Shown here in pieces: positions 49,986-56,538 of a stretch of 57,368 bases of DNA. Numbering within the stretch: the first letter of the stretch is position 1; every line of letters begins with the position of its first letter. A model generated the notes under the pieces. That model did not search any database. It saw only the letters and a program-made list of their open reading frames with translations, and was not told where the DNA came from. Origin of the DNA: Rhodocyclaceae bacterium (GTDB taxonomy: Bacteria > Pseudomonadota > Gammaproteobacteria > Burkholderiales > Rhodocyclaceae); assembly GCA_030681195.1 (NCBI GenBank), contig JAUXXJ010000057.1, positions 1-57,368 on the forward strand, read 5' to 3'. The position numbers and the translations under genes were made by a program.

Positions 49986-50032
49986 GTGGCGCGCCCGGAG
50001 CGATTCGAACGCCCGACCCCTTGGTTCGTAGG
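49986..50032 (-). pseudogene. 3' fragment of tRNA-Arg(ACG), probable attachment site
   Basis: Read on the minus strand, the segment ends in CCA at 49986 and contains an acceptor 3' arm, the T-loop TTCGAAT inside a five-pair T-stem, the variable loop and the anticodon loop CTACGAA (anticodon ACG) with its 3' stem CCAAG. The 5' anticodon stem, D-arm and 5' acceptor are absent. Such 3' tRNA fragments are the usual att cores of tyrosine-integrase elements. The orientation predicts the intact tRNA gene beyond the right edge of the window. Confidence 0.85.
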
Positions 50033-50114
50033 CAAGAGGACACTCCCTTTCTGCAACATAATGAATCGCAACTAACAACTACAAATCAACAAGTTATTTA
50101 CATCGCCACTTTAA

Positions 50115-50172
50115 CGGGCTAGCATGGTTCTTAACGGTATTTCACCATTCTTGCTAGCCCGGTGCTAGCCCG
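50115..50172. repeat. Three copies of TGCTAGCCCG before the integrase
   Basis: The 10-mer occurs inverted at 50115-50124 and direct at 50152-50161 and 50163-50172. The two direct copies are adjacent. Placed between the att core and the integrase start, they may be integrase arm sites or an operator. Confidence 0.75.
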
Positions 50173-50195
50173 TTTGAAACCAAGGGGTAGTGGCG

Positions 50196-51464
50196 ATGAC
50201 AAACAGATTCAGATTTTTGAAGGCAAAAATCGAAACTTTGACGGCTCCCGAAACGGGGCGCACAACCTACTACGATGCCGAAGTTCAAAAGCTGGCTCTC
50301 CGGGTCACGGCGGCGGGCTCCAAGACGTTCTACGTCGTCAAGCGCGCCGATGAAGGCATGGTGTGGGTCAAGCTCGGCACCTTCCCTGACATGACCATCG
50401 AGCAGGCGCGCAATGAGGCAACCAAGAAACTCAGTGACTTCGCTACCGGGAAGAATCCGGCCAAGATCAAGCGGGAAGAAAAGCAAAAGCTGACGTTCGG
50501 TCAGGCGTTTGACCAATACATGAAGCTGTACGCCGGTCCGCGTGGCATCAAGACAGCGGATGACATGCGCGCCCTATGGGAACGCTGCCTTGGCCCGATG
50601 CCCGACCTGCCGGCGAAGAAGCATGGTCGCAAACGTGTCAAGCACCCCGGTGGTGTCGATTGGTCGGGGCGCAAGCTCGACCAAATCGAGAACAAGGACG
50701 TGCGCGCCCTGCACGCAAAGGTCGCCGCCACCACACCGGTACTGGCGAACCGGGTCATCGAATTGGTCAGCAGCATTTACAACCGCGCCAAAGAATGGGG
50801 CTATGTCGGCACCAACCCTGCGACCGACATCACGCCATTCAAGGAAACCAAGCGCGACCGCTTTATCCGGCATGACGAACTGCCGCGTTTCTTCAAGGCG
50901 CTGGAGGCTGACACCTCCGTCGATTTCAAGCATTTCGTCCTGCTGTCACTGCTGACAGGGGTGCGGCGTGGCAACGTCCTGGCGGCACGCTGGGAAGAGA
51001 TCAACCTTGAAATGAACCTCTGGCGCGTGCCGGATACCAAGAACGGCGACCCGCTGAACGTGCCATTGGTGCCTGAAGCTGTTGCGATCCTGCAAGAACG
51101 CAACCCGCAAGCGCAAGGCTTCATCTTTGCCGGAGAGTCGGCAACCGGCCACATTTCGCCACCGAAAGAACGCTGGCGGAAACTACTGGAACGGGCTGGG
51201 TTGGAAGATTTCACGATCCATGACCTGCGGCGTAGCCTTGGCAGTTGGCAGGCCATCGGCGGCGCATCCTTGGCCGTGATCGGTAAGAGCCTGGGCCACA
51301 AGTCCGCCGATGCCACGATGATCTATGCGCGCTTGAGTATTGATCCGGTGCGCCAGTCCGTAACATCGGCCACCTCGGCCATGCTGACGGCGGCGGGTGT
51401 GAAGAAGCCAGCCGAGGTCACCCCGCTCAAACGGCGCAGGCGGCAAGCTGCTGCAACGCCATAG
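50196..51464 (+). CDS. int: Tyrosine site-specific integrase
   Basis: A 422-residue phage/ICE-type integrase. An N-terminal arm-binding domain (DUF4102-like, about 1-85), a core-binding domain (about 100-215) and a catalytic domain are visible. The active-site set is R in LLTGVRRGNVLAARW, HDLRRS (HxxR), LGHKS and Y in TMIYARL. ATG 50196 is preferred because AAGGGG (50182-50187) is at ideal distance; a GTG at 50190 is possible. It lies 160 bp from the tRNA-Arg fragment, as expected for an element that inserts at a tRNA 3' end. Confidence 0.95.
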   Translation: MTNRFRFLKAKIETLTAPETGRTTYYDAEVQKLALRVTAAGSKTFYVVKRADEGMVWVKLGTFPDMTIEQARNEATKKLSDFATGKNPAKIKREEKQKLTFGQAFDQYMKLYAGPRGIKTADDMRALWERCLGPMPDLPAKKHGRKRVKHPGGVDWSGRKLDQIENKDVRALHAKVAATTPVLANRVIELVSSIYNRAKEWGYVGTNPATDITPFKETKRDRFIRHDELPRFFKALEADTSVDFKHFVLLSLLTGVRRGNVLAARWEEINLEMNLWRVPDTKNGDPLNVPLVPEAVAILQERNPQAQGFIFAGESATGHISPPKERWRKLLERAGLEDFTIHDLRRSLGSWQAIGGASLAVIGKSLGHKSADATMIYARLSIDPVRQSVTSATSAMLTAAGVKKPAEVTPLKRRRRQAAATP

Positions 51465-51524
51465 GCATAGATTGCGCTTGATGATAGAGTGCGAAGATTA
51501 CGGCAACACAGCAGGAGTCCCATC

Positions 51525-51812
51525 ATGAACATGGCCGAACGAGTATTTGAGGAAGTGCGCGCCCTGCCCGAGTTCGAGCTGCGGGAGGTGCTGGACTTTG
51601 TGGGTTACCTGAAGTCCCGGCACGGTCTGCCTACCGTCGCAGCATCAAACGATGCGGTCGTCGATTGGGATGGATTGCAAGTGCATGCCCGTGGTTTGAT
51701 CACCGAACCCGTCAAGTCGCCCGATCTGGCGCTCATGGACGAAGTGGGCCGCAAGGTCTGCCAAGGTGTCACCTGGTCACGCGACGAGCTCTACGACCGT
51801 GGTCTTCGCTGA
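51525..51812 (+). CDS. Antitoxin, DUF2281-like
   Basis: A 95-residue acidic protein. The segment ERVFEEVRALPEFELREVLDFVGYLKSR is the typical N-terminal helix pair of DUF2281 antitoxins, and the tail would wrap the toxin. The start is ATG 51525, with ribosome site CAGGAG (51512-51517). Its 3' end overlaps the PIN toxin gene by 14 bp, the standard toxin-antitoxin order. It probably also represses its own promoter (inference). Confidence 0.85.
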   Translation: MNMAERVFEEVRALPEFELREVLDFVGYLKSRHGLPTVAASNDAVVDWDGLQVHARGLITEPVKSPDLALMDEVGRKVCQGVTWSRDELYDRGLR

Positions 51813-52197
51813 TACCAATATCGTCGTCTACGCCTACGGCGTCGATCCGACCAAGGTTGCCAAGGCAAAGGCCATTCTCAACGACGCGCCGGTCATCAGC
51901 ACCCAGGTCATCAACGAGTTTCACAACGTCGCCCGGCGCAAGCTGGGACTCGACATAGCAACGCGCCACCGTATCGCCACCGACCTGCTGCAAAGCTGCC
52001 GCGTTGTCGCCGTCGATCAGGCCATCGTCGCTGCCGCCATGCAAGTTGAGGCGCGTTATCAGGTGTCGTATTGGGATGCGCTCATCATCGCCGCAGCGCT
52101 GGCCGCTGGCTGCAGCACTCTCTACTCCGAAGATATGCAGGACGGGCAGGTGTTCGAGGGGCGGCTGACGGTGAAAAATCCTTTCGCCGGATCATGA
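51799..52197 (+). CDS. PIN-domain toxin, VapC-like
   Basis: A 132-residue PIN ribonuclease. Acidic active-site residues are visible in FADTNIVVYAYG (D), STQVINEFHNV (E) and YWDALIIAAA (D), with SEDMQDGQ near the end. The chosen start is GTG 51799, inside the antitoxin end; the longer frame begins in antitoxin sequence. VapC-type toxins cut tRNA or rRNA and are restrained by the partner. The pair may stabilise the integrated element. The next gene overlaps its stop as ATGA. Confidence 0.9.
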   Translation: MVFADTNIVVYAYGVDPTKVAKAKAILNDAPVISTQVINEFHNVARRKLGLDIATRHRIATDLLQSCRVVAVDQAIVAAAMQVEARYQVSYWDALIIAAALAAGCSTLYSEDMQDGQVFEGRLTVKNPFAGS

Positions 52198-52778
52198 CCG
52201 AGTTCGCCAAAAATAATCCCATCAAATCCCGTTTCTGGGCCGAGGTCGATGATCTCAATTTGTTGCAAGCGGCGTTGCTCACGTTTGGCATTGAGCCATT
52301 TTCCCTCGACGACTATTGGCACCACACTGGCGAGCGCGTGACACTCGACGACCTGCCCAGCGACTTTCTGCTGCGCATCGAGGCACTACGCAGCTCAATC
52401 CGCACCAACACACTCAGGGCCAACGCGCTCAATTACGACGATCATATGCGGATCGACGAAAACGAAACCCGCATCAAGACCGACGACTTTGTCGCCTGGT
52501 GCAATGCGAAGCGACTGCCGCACAACATCCCCGGCCGCACTGTGCCGCAAACGACAAAATGGCCGTGGGGCGATTACGAAACTGATCTGCTGCGCATGCT
52601 GGCCTCGGCCGCTGAGGAATGGTGGAGCACCTACGATCCCGCCAGTCCGGCAACCGCACCAACGAATCAGGAAGTCAAAGACTGGCTTGTCGGGCAAGGC
52701 GTTTCGGATCGGATCGCCGAGAGCATGGCCACCATCCTGCGTGCCGATGGCCTGGCCACGGGACCACGGAGGCCGTGA
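52194..52778 (+). CDS. Unknown protein A with WPWGDY C-terminal domain
   Basis: A 194-residue soluble, acidic protein that I do not recognise. The N-terminal half is rich in Asp and Trp (SRFWAEVDDLNLLQAALLTFGIEP). The C-terminal 85 residues are shared with the next gene: KWPWGDYETDLLRML...EEWWSTYDP...TAPTNQEVKDWLVGQG...MATILRADGLATGPR. Similar tails occur in proteins of integrative elements, but I cannot name a function. ATG 52194 overlaps the toxin stop, so expression is coupled to the toxin-antitoxin pair. Confidence 0.75.
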   Translation: MTEFAKNNPIKSRFWAEVDDLNLLQAALLTFGIEPFSLDDYWHHTGERVTLDDLPSDFLLRIEALRSSIRTNTLRANALNYDDHMRIDENETRIKTDDFVAWCNAKRLPHNIPGRTVPQTTKWPWGDYETDLLRMLASAAEEWWSTYDPASPATAPTNQEVKDWLVGQGVSDRIAESMATILRADGLATGPRRP

Positions 52779-52785
52779 GTAGTCG

Positions 52786-53271
52786 ATGATTACTTTCGAC
52801 GAAGCCGTTCACATCATCAAGGGACAACTCAGCTACGATGCCAAGCTCGCAGCGAAGGTTTTGGGTTCAGCCATGCACAGCGGCTCGGTTGGATACAGCA
52901 GTCAGCCAATTCAAACCAGCGACGACTCGACTACCATCATCACTGGGCAGCCACCCTCGCCGTCTTCGCTGGTCAGTCACGACGACGTGCTTGACCTGAT
53001 CGAATCCCGCCGCAATCCCAAGCGTGAAAGTGCCGTCCCGCCAACGCCGACTTTATGGCCATGGGGTGACTACGACACTAAGCTGCTGCGCGAGCTGGCG
53101 GCGTCGGCAGAACGATTCTGGAAGAACTACGATCCTGCCGACCCTGGCACGGCACCAACCAACGATCAGGTTATCGCGTGGTTAATTGAGCGCGGCGTAG
53201 CCAAGCGCAACGCACAACTCATCGCTACCATGCTGCGTGCCGACGGTTTGCCAACCGGTCCGCGAAAGTAG
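52786..53271 (+). CDS. Unknown protein B, tandem partner sharing the WPWGDY domain
   Basis: A 161-residue protein of unknown role, 7 bp after protein A. The last about 75 residues parallel protein A (WPWGDYDTKLLRELA...FWKNYDPADPGTAPTNDQV...IATMLRADGLPTGPR), while the first 80 differ and are low-complexity Ser/Thr-rich. Just before the shared domain it carries a dispersed motif copy read as AVPPTPTL, which protein A lacks. A domain duplication followed by motif acquisition is inferred. Confidence 0.72.
   Translation: MITFDEAVHIIKGQLSYDAKLAAKVLGSAMHSGSVGYSSQPIQTSDDSTTIITGQPPSPSSLVSHDDVLDLIESRRNPKRESAVPPTPTLWPWGDYDTKLLRELAASAERFWKNYDPADPGTAPTNDQVIAWLIERGVAKRNAQLIATMLRADGLPTGPRK
53032..53051 (-). 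repeat. Dispersed 20-bp motif, copy 14 (in element gene)
   Basis: One mismatch on the minus strand, flank ATAAA. It is read as AVPPTPTL in unknown protein B. Confidence 0.88.
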
Positions 53272-53340
53272 TTCCCCGCGCCCACAAACTGCCTGTAACG
53301 GTGCGGGTTTCCAGCCGATTGGAGTAGTTCTCCGCGCCCA
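53267..53340 (+). repeat. Pair of 18-bp direct repeats
   Basis: AGTAGTTCCCCGCGCCCA at 53267-53284 recurs with one change at 53323-53340, 56 bp apart. They frame the space between unknown protein B and the AlpA-like gene. The role is unknown; they could be operators or the trace of a small duplication. Confidence 0.7.
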
Positions 53341-53344
53341 GTTC

Positions 53345-53376
53345 CCGCGATGGTTCGCGGCTATTTTTCGTTTTTT
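53345..53376 (+). terminator. Intrinsic terminator before the AlpA-like gene
   Basis: CCGCGA (53345-53350) and TCGCGG (53355-53360) form a stem with TGGT loop followed by a T-rich tract (53363-53376). It ends the integrase-side transcript or the toxin-antitoxin-A-B unit and separates it from the replication-like module. Confidence 0.7.
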
Positions 53377-53431
53377 AAGTACATATAGTTCAGCTCCGCC
53401 GCACCTTCGCGGTCATTTAGGAGCTTGAACC

Positions 53432-53653
53432 ATGAGCAATACAAACACCCCGGCCCTACTGCAACCCCAAACCAACCTTTTCGGCAACGATGCCGCCGCC
53501 GCCTACATCGGCGTCACGCCGCGCACGCTCGAAGTCTGGCGCTGCACCAAGCGTCATCAGATTCCCTACATCAAGGTCGGTCGCCTGGTGAAGTACCGCC
53601 AGGCCGCTCTCGATACTTGGCTGGCGGCGCAAACCGTTGGCGCTGCGGAATAA
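53432..53653 (+). CDS. AlpA/excisionase-like helix-turn-helix protein
   Basis: A 73-residue protein with a winged-helix HTH_17 fold: NDAAAAYIGVTPRTLEVWRCTKRHQIPYIKVGRLVKYR followed by a short tail. Such proteins act as excisionases or as activators of integrase genes on integrative elements. A good ribosome site (AGGAG) precedes ATG 53432. It sits 10 bp before the next gene, at the head of the polymerase module. (The motif is described in two parts: AAAAYIGVTPRTLEVW and PYIKVGRLVKYR.). Confidence 0.85.
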   Translation: MSNTNTPALLQPQTNLFGNDAAAAYIGVTPRTLEVWRCTKRHQIPYIKVGRLVKYRQAALDTWLAAQTVGAAE

Positions 53654-53663
53654 GGGGGCGATC

Positions 53664-54239
53664 ATGACCGACAACATCAAACCCATGATCCCCGGCTTCG
53701 ACCTCGATGCACTGCGCCTGCCGCAGAACTTCGGCGAAGCCCTCGGCGTTAAGCGCCTCATCACCCGCGTGCCGGTGCGCAAACCGCTGAAGACGGAATT
53801 CTTCCGCGTGCACGCTGGTGAGCCGTGGCGCTTCCAGACCATGATTTTGGAGCTGAAGGAGGAAGGCGAAACCTTCCTGCTGGCTCCTGCGGTTTGGGAC
53901 GCCGTGCCCGAACTGCTGCGCCCGGCAATGTTGCATACCGCCATCGACCGCCGCAATAACGTCTTCCTGATCCCGGTGCCGCTGCCGGGGCCTGATGGAC
54001 GCCGCAACCCTTGGCACCAGTCGCTTGCCGAAGTTGTGGCGATGGCCGAAACCAAGTGGGTGCGCAGTGTGGCGAATAAGGCCGTCGGCGGTTACGACAT
54101 GTTGGTCGCCGAGACCACGCTGGCCGAGCCGGAGTGGCCGGACACGAGTTTTCAGGAACTCATCCAGATCGCTTTCCGCGAGCGTCTGATTCAAAGCCCG
54201 GACCATCCCGTCGTCACCCAACTGCTCGGGCGTTCGTGA
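53664..54239 (+). CDS. Unknown protein upstream of element DNA polymerase
   Basis: A 191-residue soluble protein that I cannot assign. Visible pieces are KRLITRVPVRKP and EFFRVH near the N-terminus, ETFLLAPAVW in the middle and GGYDMLVAET late; no nuclease or ATPase motif is apparent. It starts at ATG 53664 and its stop overlaps the polymerase ATG (TGATG), so the two are translated together. Coupling suggests a partner of the polymerase, for example in loading or regulation, but this is inference only. Confidence 0.75.
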   Translation: MTDNIKPMIPGFDLDALRLPQNFGEALGVKRLITRVPVRKPLKTEFFRVHAGEPWRFQTMILELKEEGETFLLAPAVWDAVPELLRPAMLHTAIDRRNNVFLIPVPLPGPDGRRNPWHQSLAEVVAMAETKWVRSVANKAVGGYDMLVAETTLAEPEWPDTSFQELIQIAFRERLIQSPDHPVVTQLLGRS

Positions 54240-55996
54240 TGGACATGCCGCAATTTCCAGGCGGCATCTGGCTGGTGGACTTCGAGTTCCACCCCGCACA
54301 GGGCCGGGAGGGCAATCCTCCCGTGCCCGTTTGCATGGTGGCACGCGAGGCCGCAACTGGCCGCACTTTGCGTCTGTGGCAGGACGATCTAGCCTGCCTC
54401 AAGGCGGCACCCTTCCCTACCGACGACTCGGCGTTGTTCGTGGCCTATTACGCCAGCGCCGAGATCGGCTGTTTCATCGCGCTGGGCTGGCCCATCCCGG
54501 CGAACGTGCTCGACCTGTTCGCCGAGTTCCGCTGCAAGACCAACGGTAAGCCCAAGGTGGCCGGCAATGGCCTGCTGGGCGCGTTGGCCGCACACGGACT
54601 GGATGCCCTCGACGCCGACGAAAAGCGCATCTGGCGCGATCTGGTGCTCACGGGCGGCCCGTGGAGCGATGCCGAGCAACTGGGCATCCTCGACTACTGC
54701 GAAACCGACGTGCAGGCGCTGGCGCGGCTGCTGCCGGCGATGCAGGCCGACATCGACTGGCCGCGTGCGCTGCTGCGAGGCCGCTATTCGGTCGCTGCCG
54801 CGCATATCGAAGCCAACGGCGTACCCATCGACATCGACACGCTGGCGGCCCTTAAAACCGGCTGGCAGGGCATCCAGTGCAGCCTGATTGCAGCCGTCGA
54901 TGCCGGGTTCGGCGTCTATGACGGCACAACCTTCAAGCAAGACCGTTTCGAAAAGCTACTGATCCGTAATGGCATCGCCTGGCCGCGACTTGCCACGGGT
55001 GCGCTCGACTTGCAGGACAACACCTTCAAGGACATGGCGCACATGCACCCTCAACTGGCACCCTTGCGCGAACTGCGTGGCGCGCTGTCGCAGATGCGCC
55101 TGTCCGACCTGCACGTCGGCGACGATGGCCGTAACCGCTGCCTGCTGTCGATGTATGGTTCCAAGACCGGGCGCAACCAGCCATCGAACACCAAGTTCAT
55201 CTTCGGTCCGTCGGTGTGGCTGCGCGGCCTGATTCAGCCATCGCCGGGCTATGGCGTTGCTTATGTCGATTGGAGCCAGCAGGAATTCGGCATTGCCGCC
55301 GCGCTATCGGGCGACGACGCGATGATGCTGGCCTACGCCTCCGGCGATCCCTATCTGGCCTTCGCCAAGCAGGCCGGTGCGGTGCCGAGGGATGCCACTA
55401 AACACACCCACGCCACAGAGCGCGACCAGTTCAAGGCATGCGTGCTCGCTGTGCAATACGGCATGGGTGCCGAGAGTCTGGCCTTCCGCATCAACAAACC
55501 CGTGGCCCGCGCGCGCGAGTTGCTCGACCTGCACCGCCGCACCTATCGCCGCTTCTGGGCGTGGTCAGATGGCGTGCTGCATCAGGCATTGCTCGGCGGG
55601 CGGCTCTGGACCACCTACGGCTGGCAGTTGTTCGTCGATGACACACCCAACGGGCGCAGCCTGTGCAACTTTCCTATGCAGGCCAATGGCGCCGAAATGT
55701 TGCGCCTGGCCTGTATTCGCCTGATAACGGATGGCGTGCGTATCTGCGCACCGGTGCATGACGCCATTCTGATCGAGGCACCACTCGCCGAACTCGATGA
55801 TGTTGTTGCCCACTCGCAGGCCGTCATGCGCGCTGCCAGTGCGGCCGTACTCGGTGGCTTTATGTTGGAGAGCGACGCAAAGGTCGTGCGCTCTCCCGAG
55901 CGCTACATGGATAAGCGCGGCGTCGGCATGTGGAACATGGTGATGGATCAACTCGACCTGCCGAATCGAAAAGTCGGCGCTGGAGGGACGGCGTGA
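54239..55996 (+). CDS. Family-A DNA polymerase with N-terminal 3'-5' exonuclease domain
   Basis: A 585-residue phage-type polymerase. Residues about 1-170 form a DnaQ-like exonuclease: WLVDFEFH (DxE, about 11-18) and LDYCETDVQALARLL. The polymerase shows motif A YVDWSQQEFGIAAALSGD (about 343), motif B region RDQFKACVLAVQYGMG (about 397) and motif C APVHDAILIEA (about 505). The 5' nuclease domain of cellular Pol I is absent and the protein is shorter than most phage Pol A enzymes. The last residues KVGAGGTA come from a dispersed motif copy that runs into the stop codon. Likely role: replication or repair of the element. Confidence 0.9.
   Translation: MDMPQFPGGIWLVDFEFHPAQGREGNPPVPVCMVAREAATGRTLRLWQDDLACLKAAPFPTDDSALFVAYYASAEIGCFIALGWPIPANVLDLFAEFRCKTNGKPKVAGNGLLGALAAHGLDALDADEKRIWRDLVLTGGPWSDAEQLGILDYCETDVQALARLLPAMQADIDWPRALLRGRYSVAAAHIEANGVPIDIDTLAALKTGWQGIQCSLIAAVDAGFGVYDGTTFKQDRFEKLLIRNGIAWPRLATGALDLQDNTFKDMAHMHPQLAPLRELRGALSQMRLSDLHVGDDGRNRCLLSMYGSKTGRNQPSNTKFIFGPSVWLRGLIQPSPGYGVAYVDWSQQEFGIAAALSGDDAMMLAYASGDPYLAFAKQAGAVPRDATKHTHATERDQFKACVLAVQYGMGAESLAFRINKPVARARELLDLHRRTYRRFWAWSDGVLHQALLGGRLWTTYGWQLFVDDTPNGRSLCNFPMQANGAEMLRLACIRLITDGVRICAPVHDAILIEAPLAELDDVVAHSQAVMRAASAAVLGGFMLESDAKVVRSPERYMDKRGVGMWNMVMDQLDLPNRKVGAGGTA
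55973..55992 (+). repeat. Dispersed 20-bp motif, copy 15 (end of polymerase gene)
   Basis: One mismatch, AAAA flank. It encodes the last residues, VGAGGTA, and is followed directly by the TGA stop of the polymerase gene. Confidence 0.9.
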
Positions 55997-56005
55997 TGAC
56001 CGGCA

Positions 56006-56048
56006 ACCTGTCCCGTGCAGAAACACCCACCTGTCCCGCCAAGGGACA
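56006..56048. repeat. Repeated ACCTGTCCCG with inverted half
   Basis: ACCTGTCCCG occurs at 56006-56015 and 56029-56038, 23 bp apart (about two helical turns). The second copy also pairs as TGTCCC/GGGACA (56032-56048). It lies between the polymerase gene and a small HTH gene and may be an operator or replication-related site. Confidence 0.65.
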
Positions 56049-56079
56049 CCCGTACAGTCTTATCTATTGTCTATAAGGT

Positions 56080-56472
56080 ATGTCGAGACTTAGCCCCGCC
56101 AATCCTGCCGATGCCGTACCGGTCAAACGCCTGGCGTTCAACCCGGCCACCGGCACCCACGAGGCAAGAGCACCGACAGCGAAGTTCATCAGGGGACCGA
56201 TTCCACTGGAATGGATCAGTCGAGCCAACGCACTGCCGGGCAAGGCGGGGGCTGTCGGCTTGGCGCTTTGGTTTCTGGTCGGTGTGCAGGGATCGCGGAC
56301 GGTGAAGCTGACGGGCGAGGTGGAGCGGATCGCTGGGTGTGGCAGGAAAGCGGTTTATCAGGCGCTGAATGCTCTCGAACGCACAGGTCTAATCATTTGC
56401 ACACGGAGACCGGGGGCAAGAATGCTGCTTCAGTTGTCTAGCGTGCCACCGAATTTCCCGTTGCTATACTGA
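56080..56472 (+). CDS. Small helix-turn-helix protein
   Basis: A 130-residue basic protein. The middle and C-terminal part fit a winged HTH: LTGEVERIAGCGRKAVYQAL then ALERTGLIICTRRPG, with an N-terminal tail rich in Pro/Ala. Proteins of this shape lie next to replication genes of integrative elements and may be regulators or replication initiators. The ATG at 56080 is preceded by AAGG too closely for an ideal ribosome site, so the start is uncertain. Confidence 0.72.
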   Translation: MSRLSPANPADAVPVKRLAFNPATGTHEARAPTAKFIRGPIPLEWISRANALPGKAGAVGLALWFLVGVQGSRTVKLTGEVERIAGCGRKAVYQALNALERTGLIICTRRPGARMLLQLSSVPPNFPLLY

Positions 56473-56538
56473 TGGCATTCGTCTAGCTTGGCGGGACATC
56501 CATCGTTGCGTCTCTGCGGTCAAAGAAGGGGAGATACC

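Larger units (their letters stand above)
49881..50195. other. Junction region between hsdM remnant and integrase
   Basis: This 315-bp gap holds a run of ten G (49898-49907), a strong terminator hairpin, a tRNA-Arg 3' fragment and three copies of a 10-bp repeat before the integrase. It is the left boundary of the integrative element. Confidence 0.75.
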
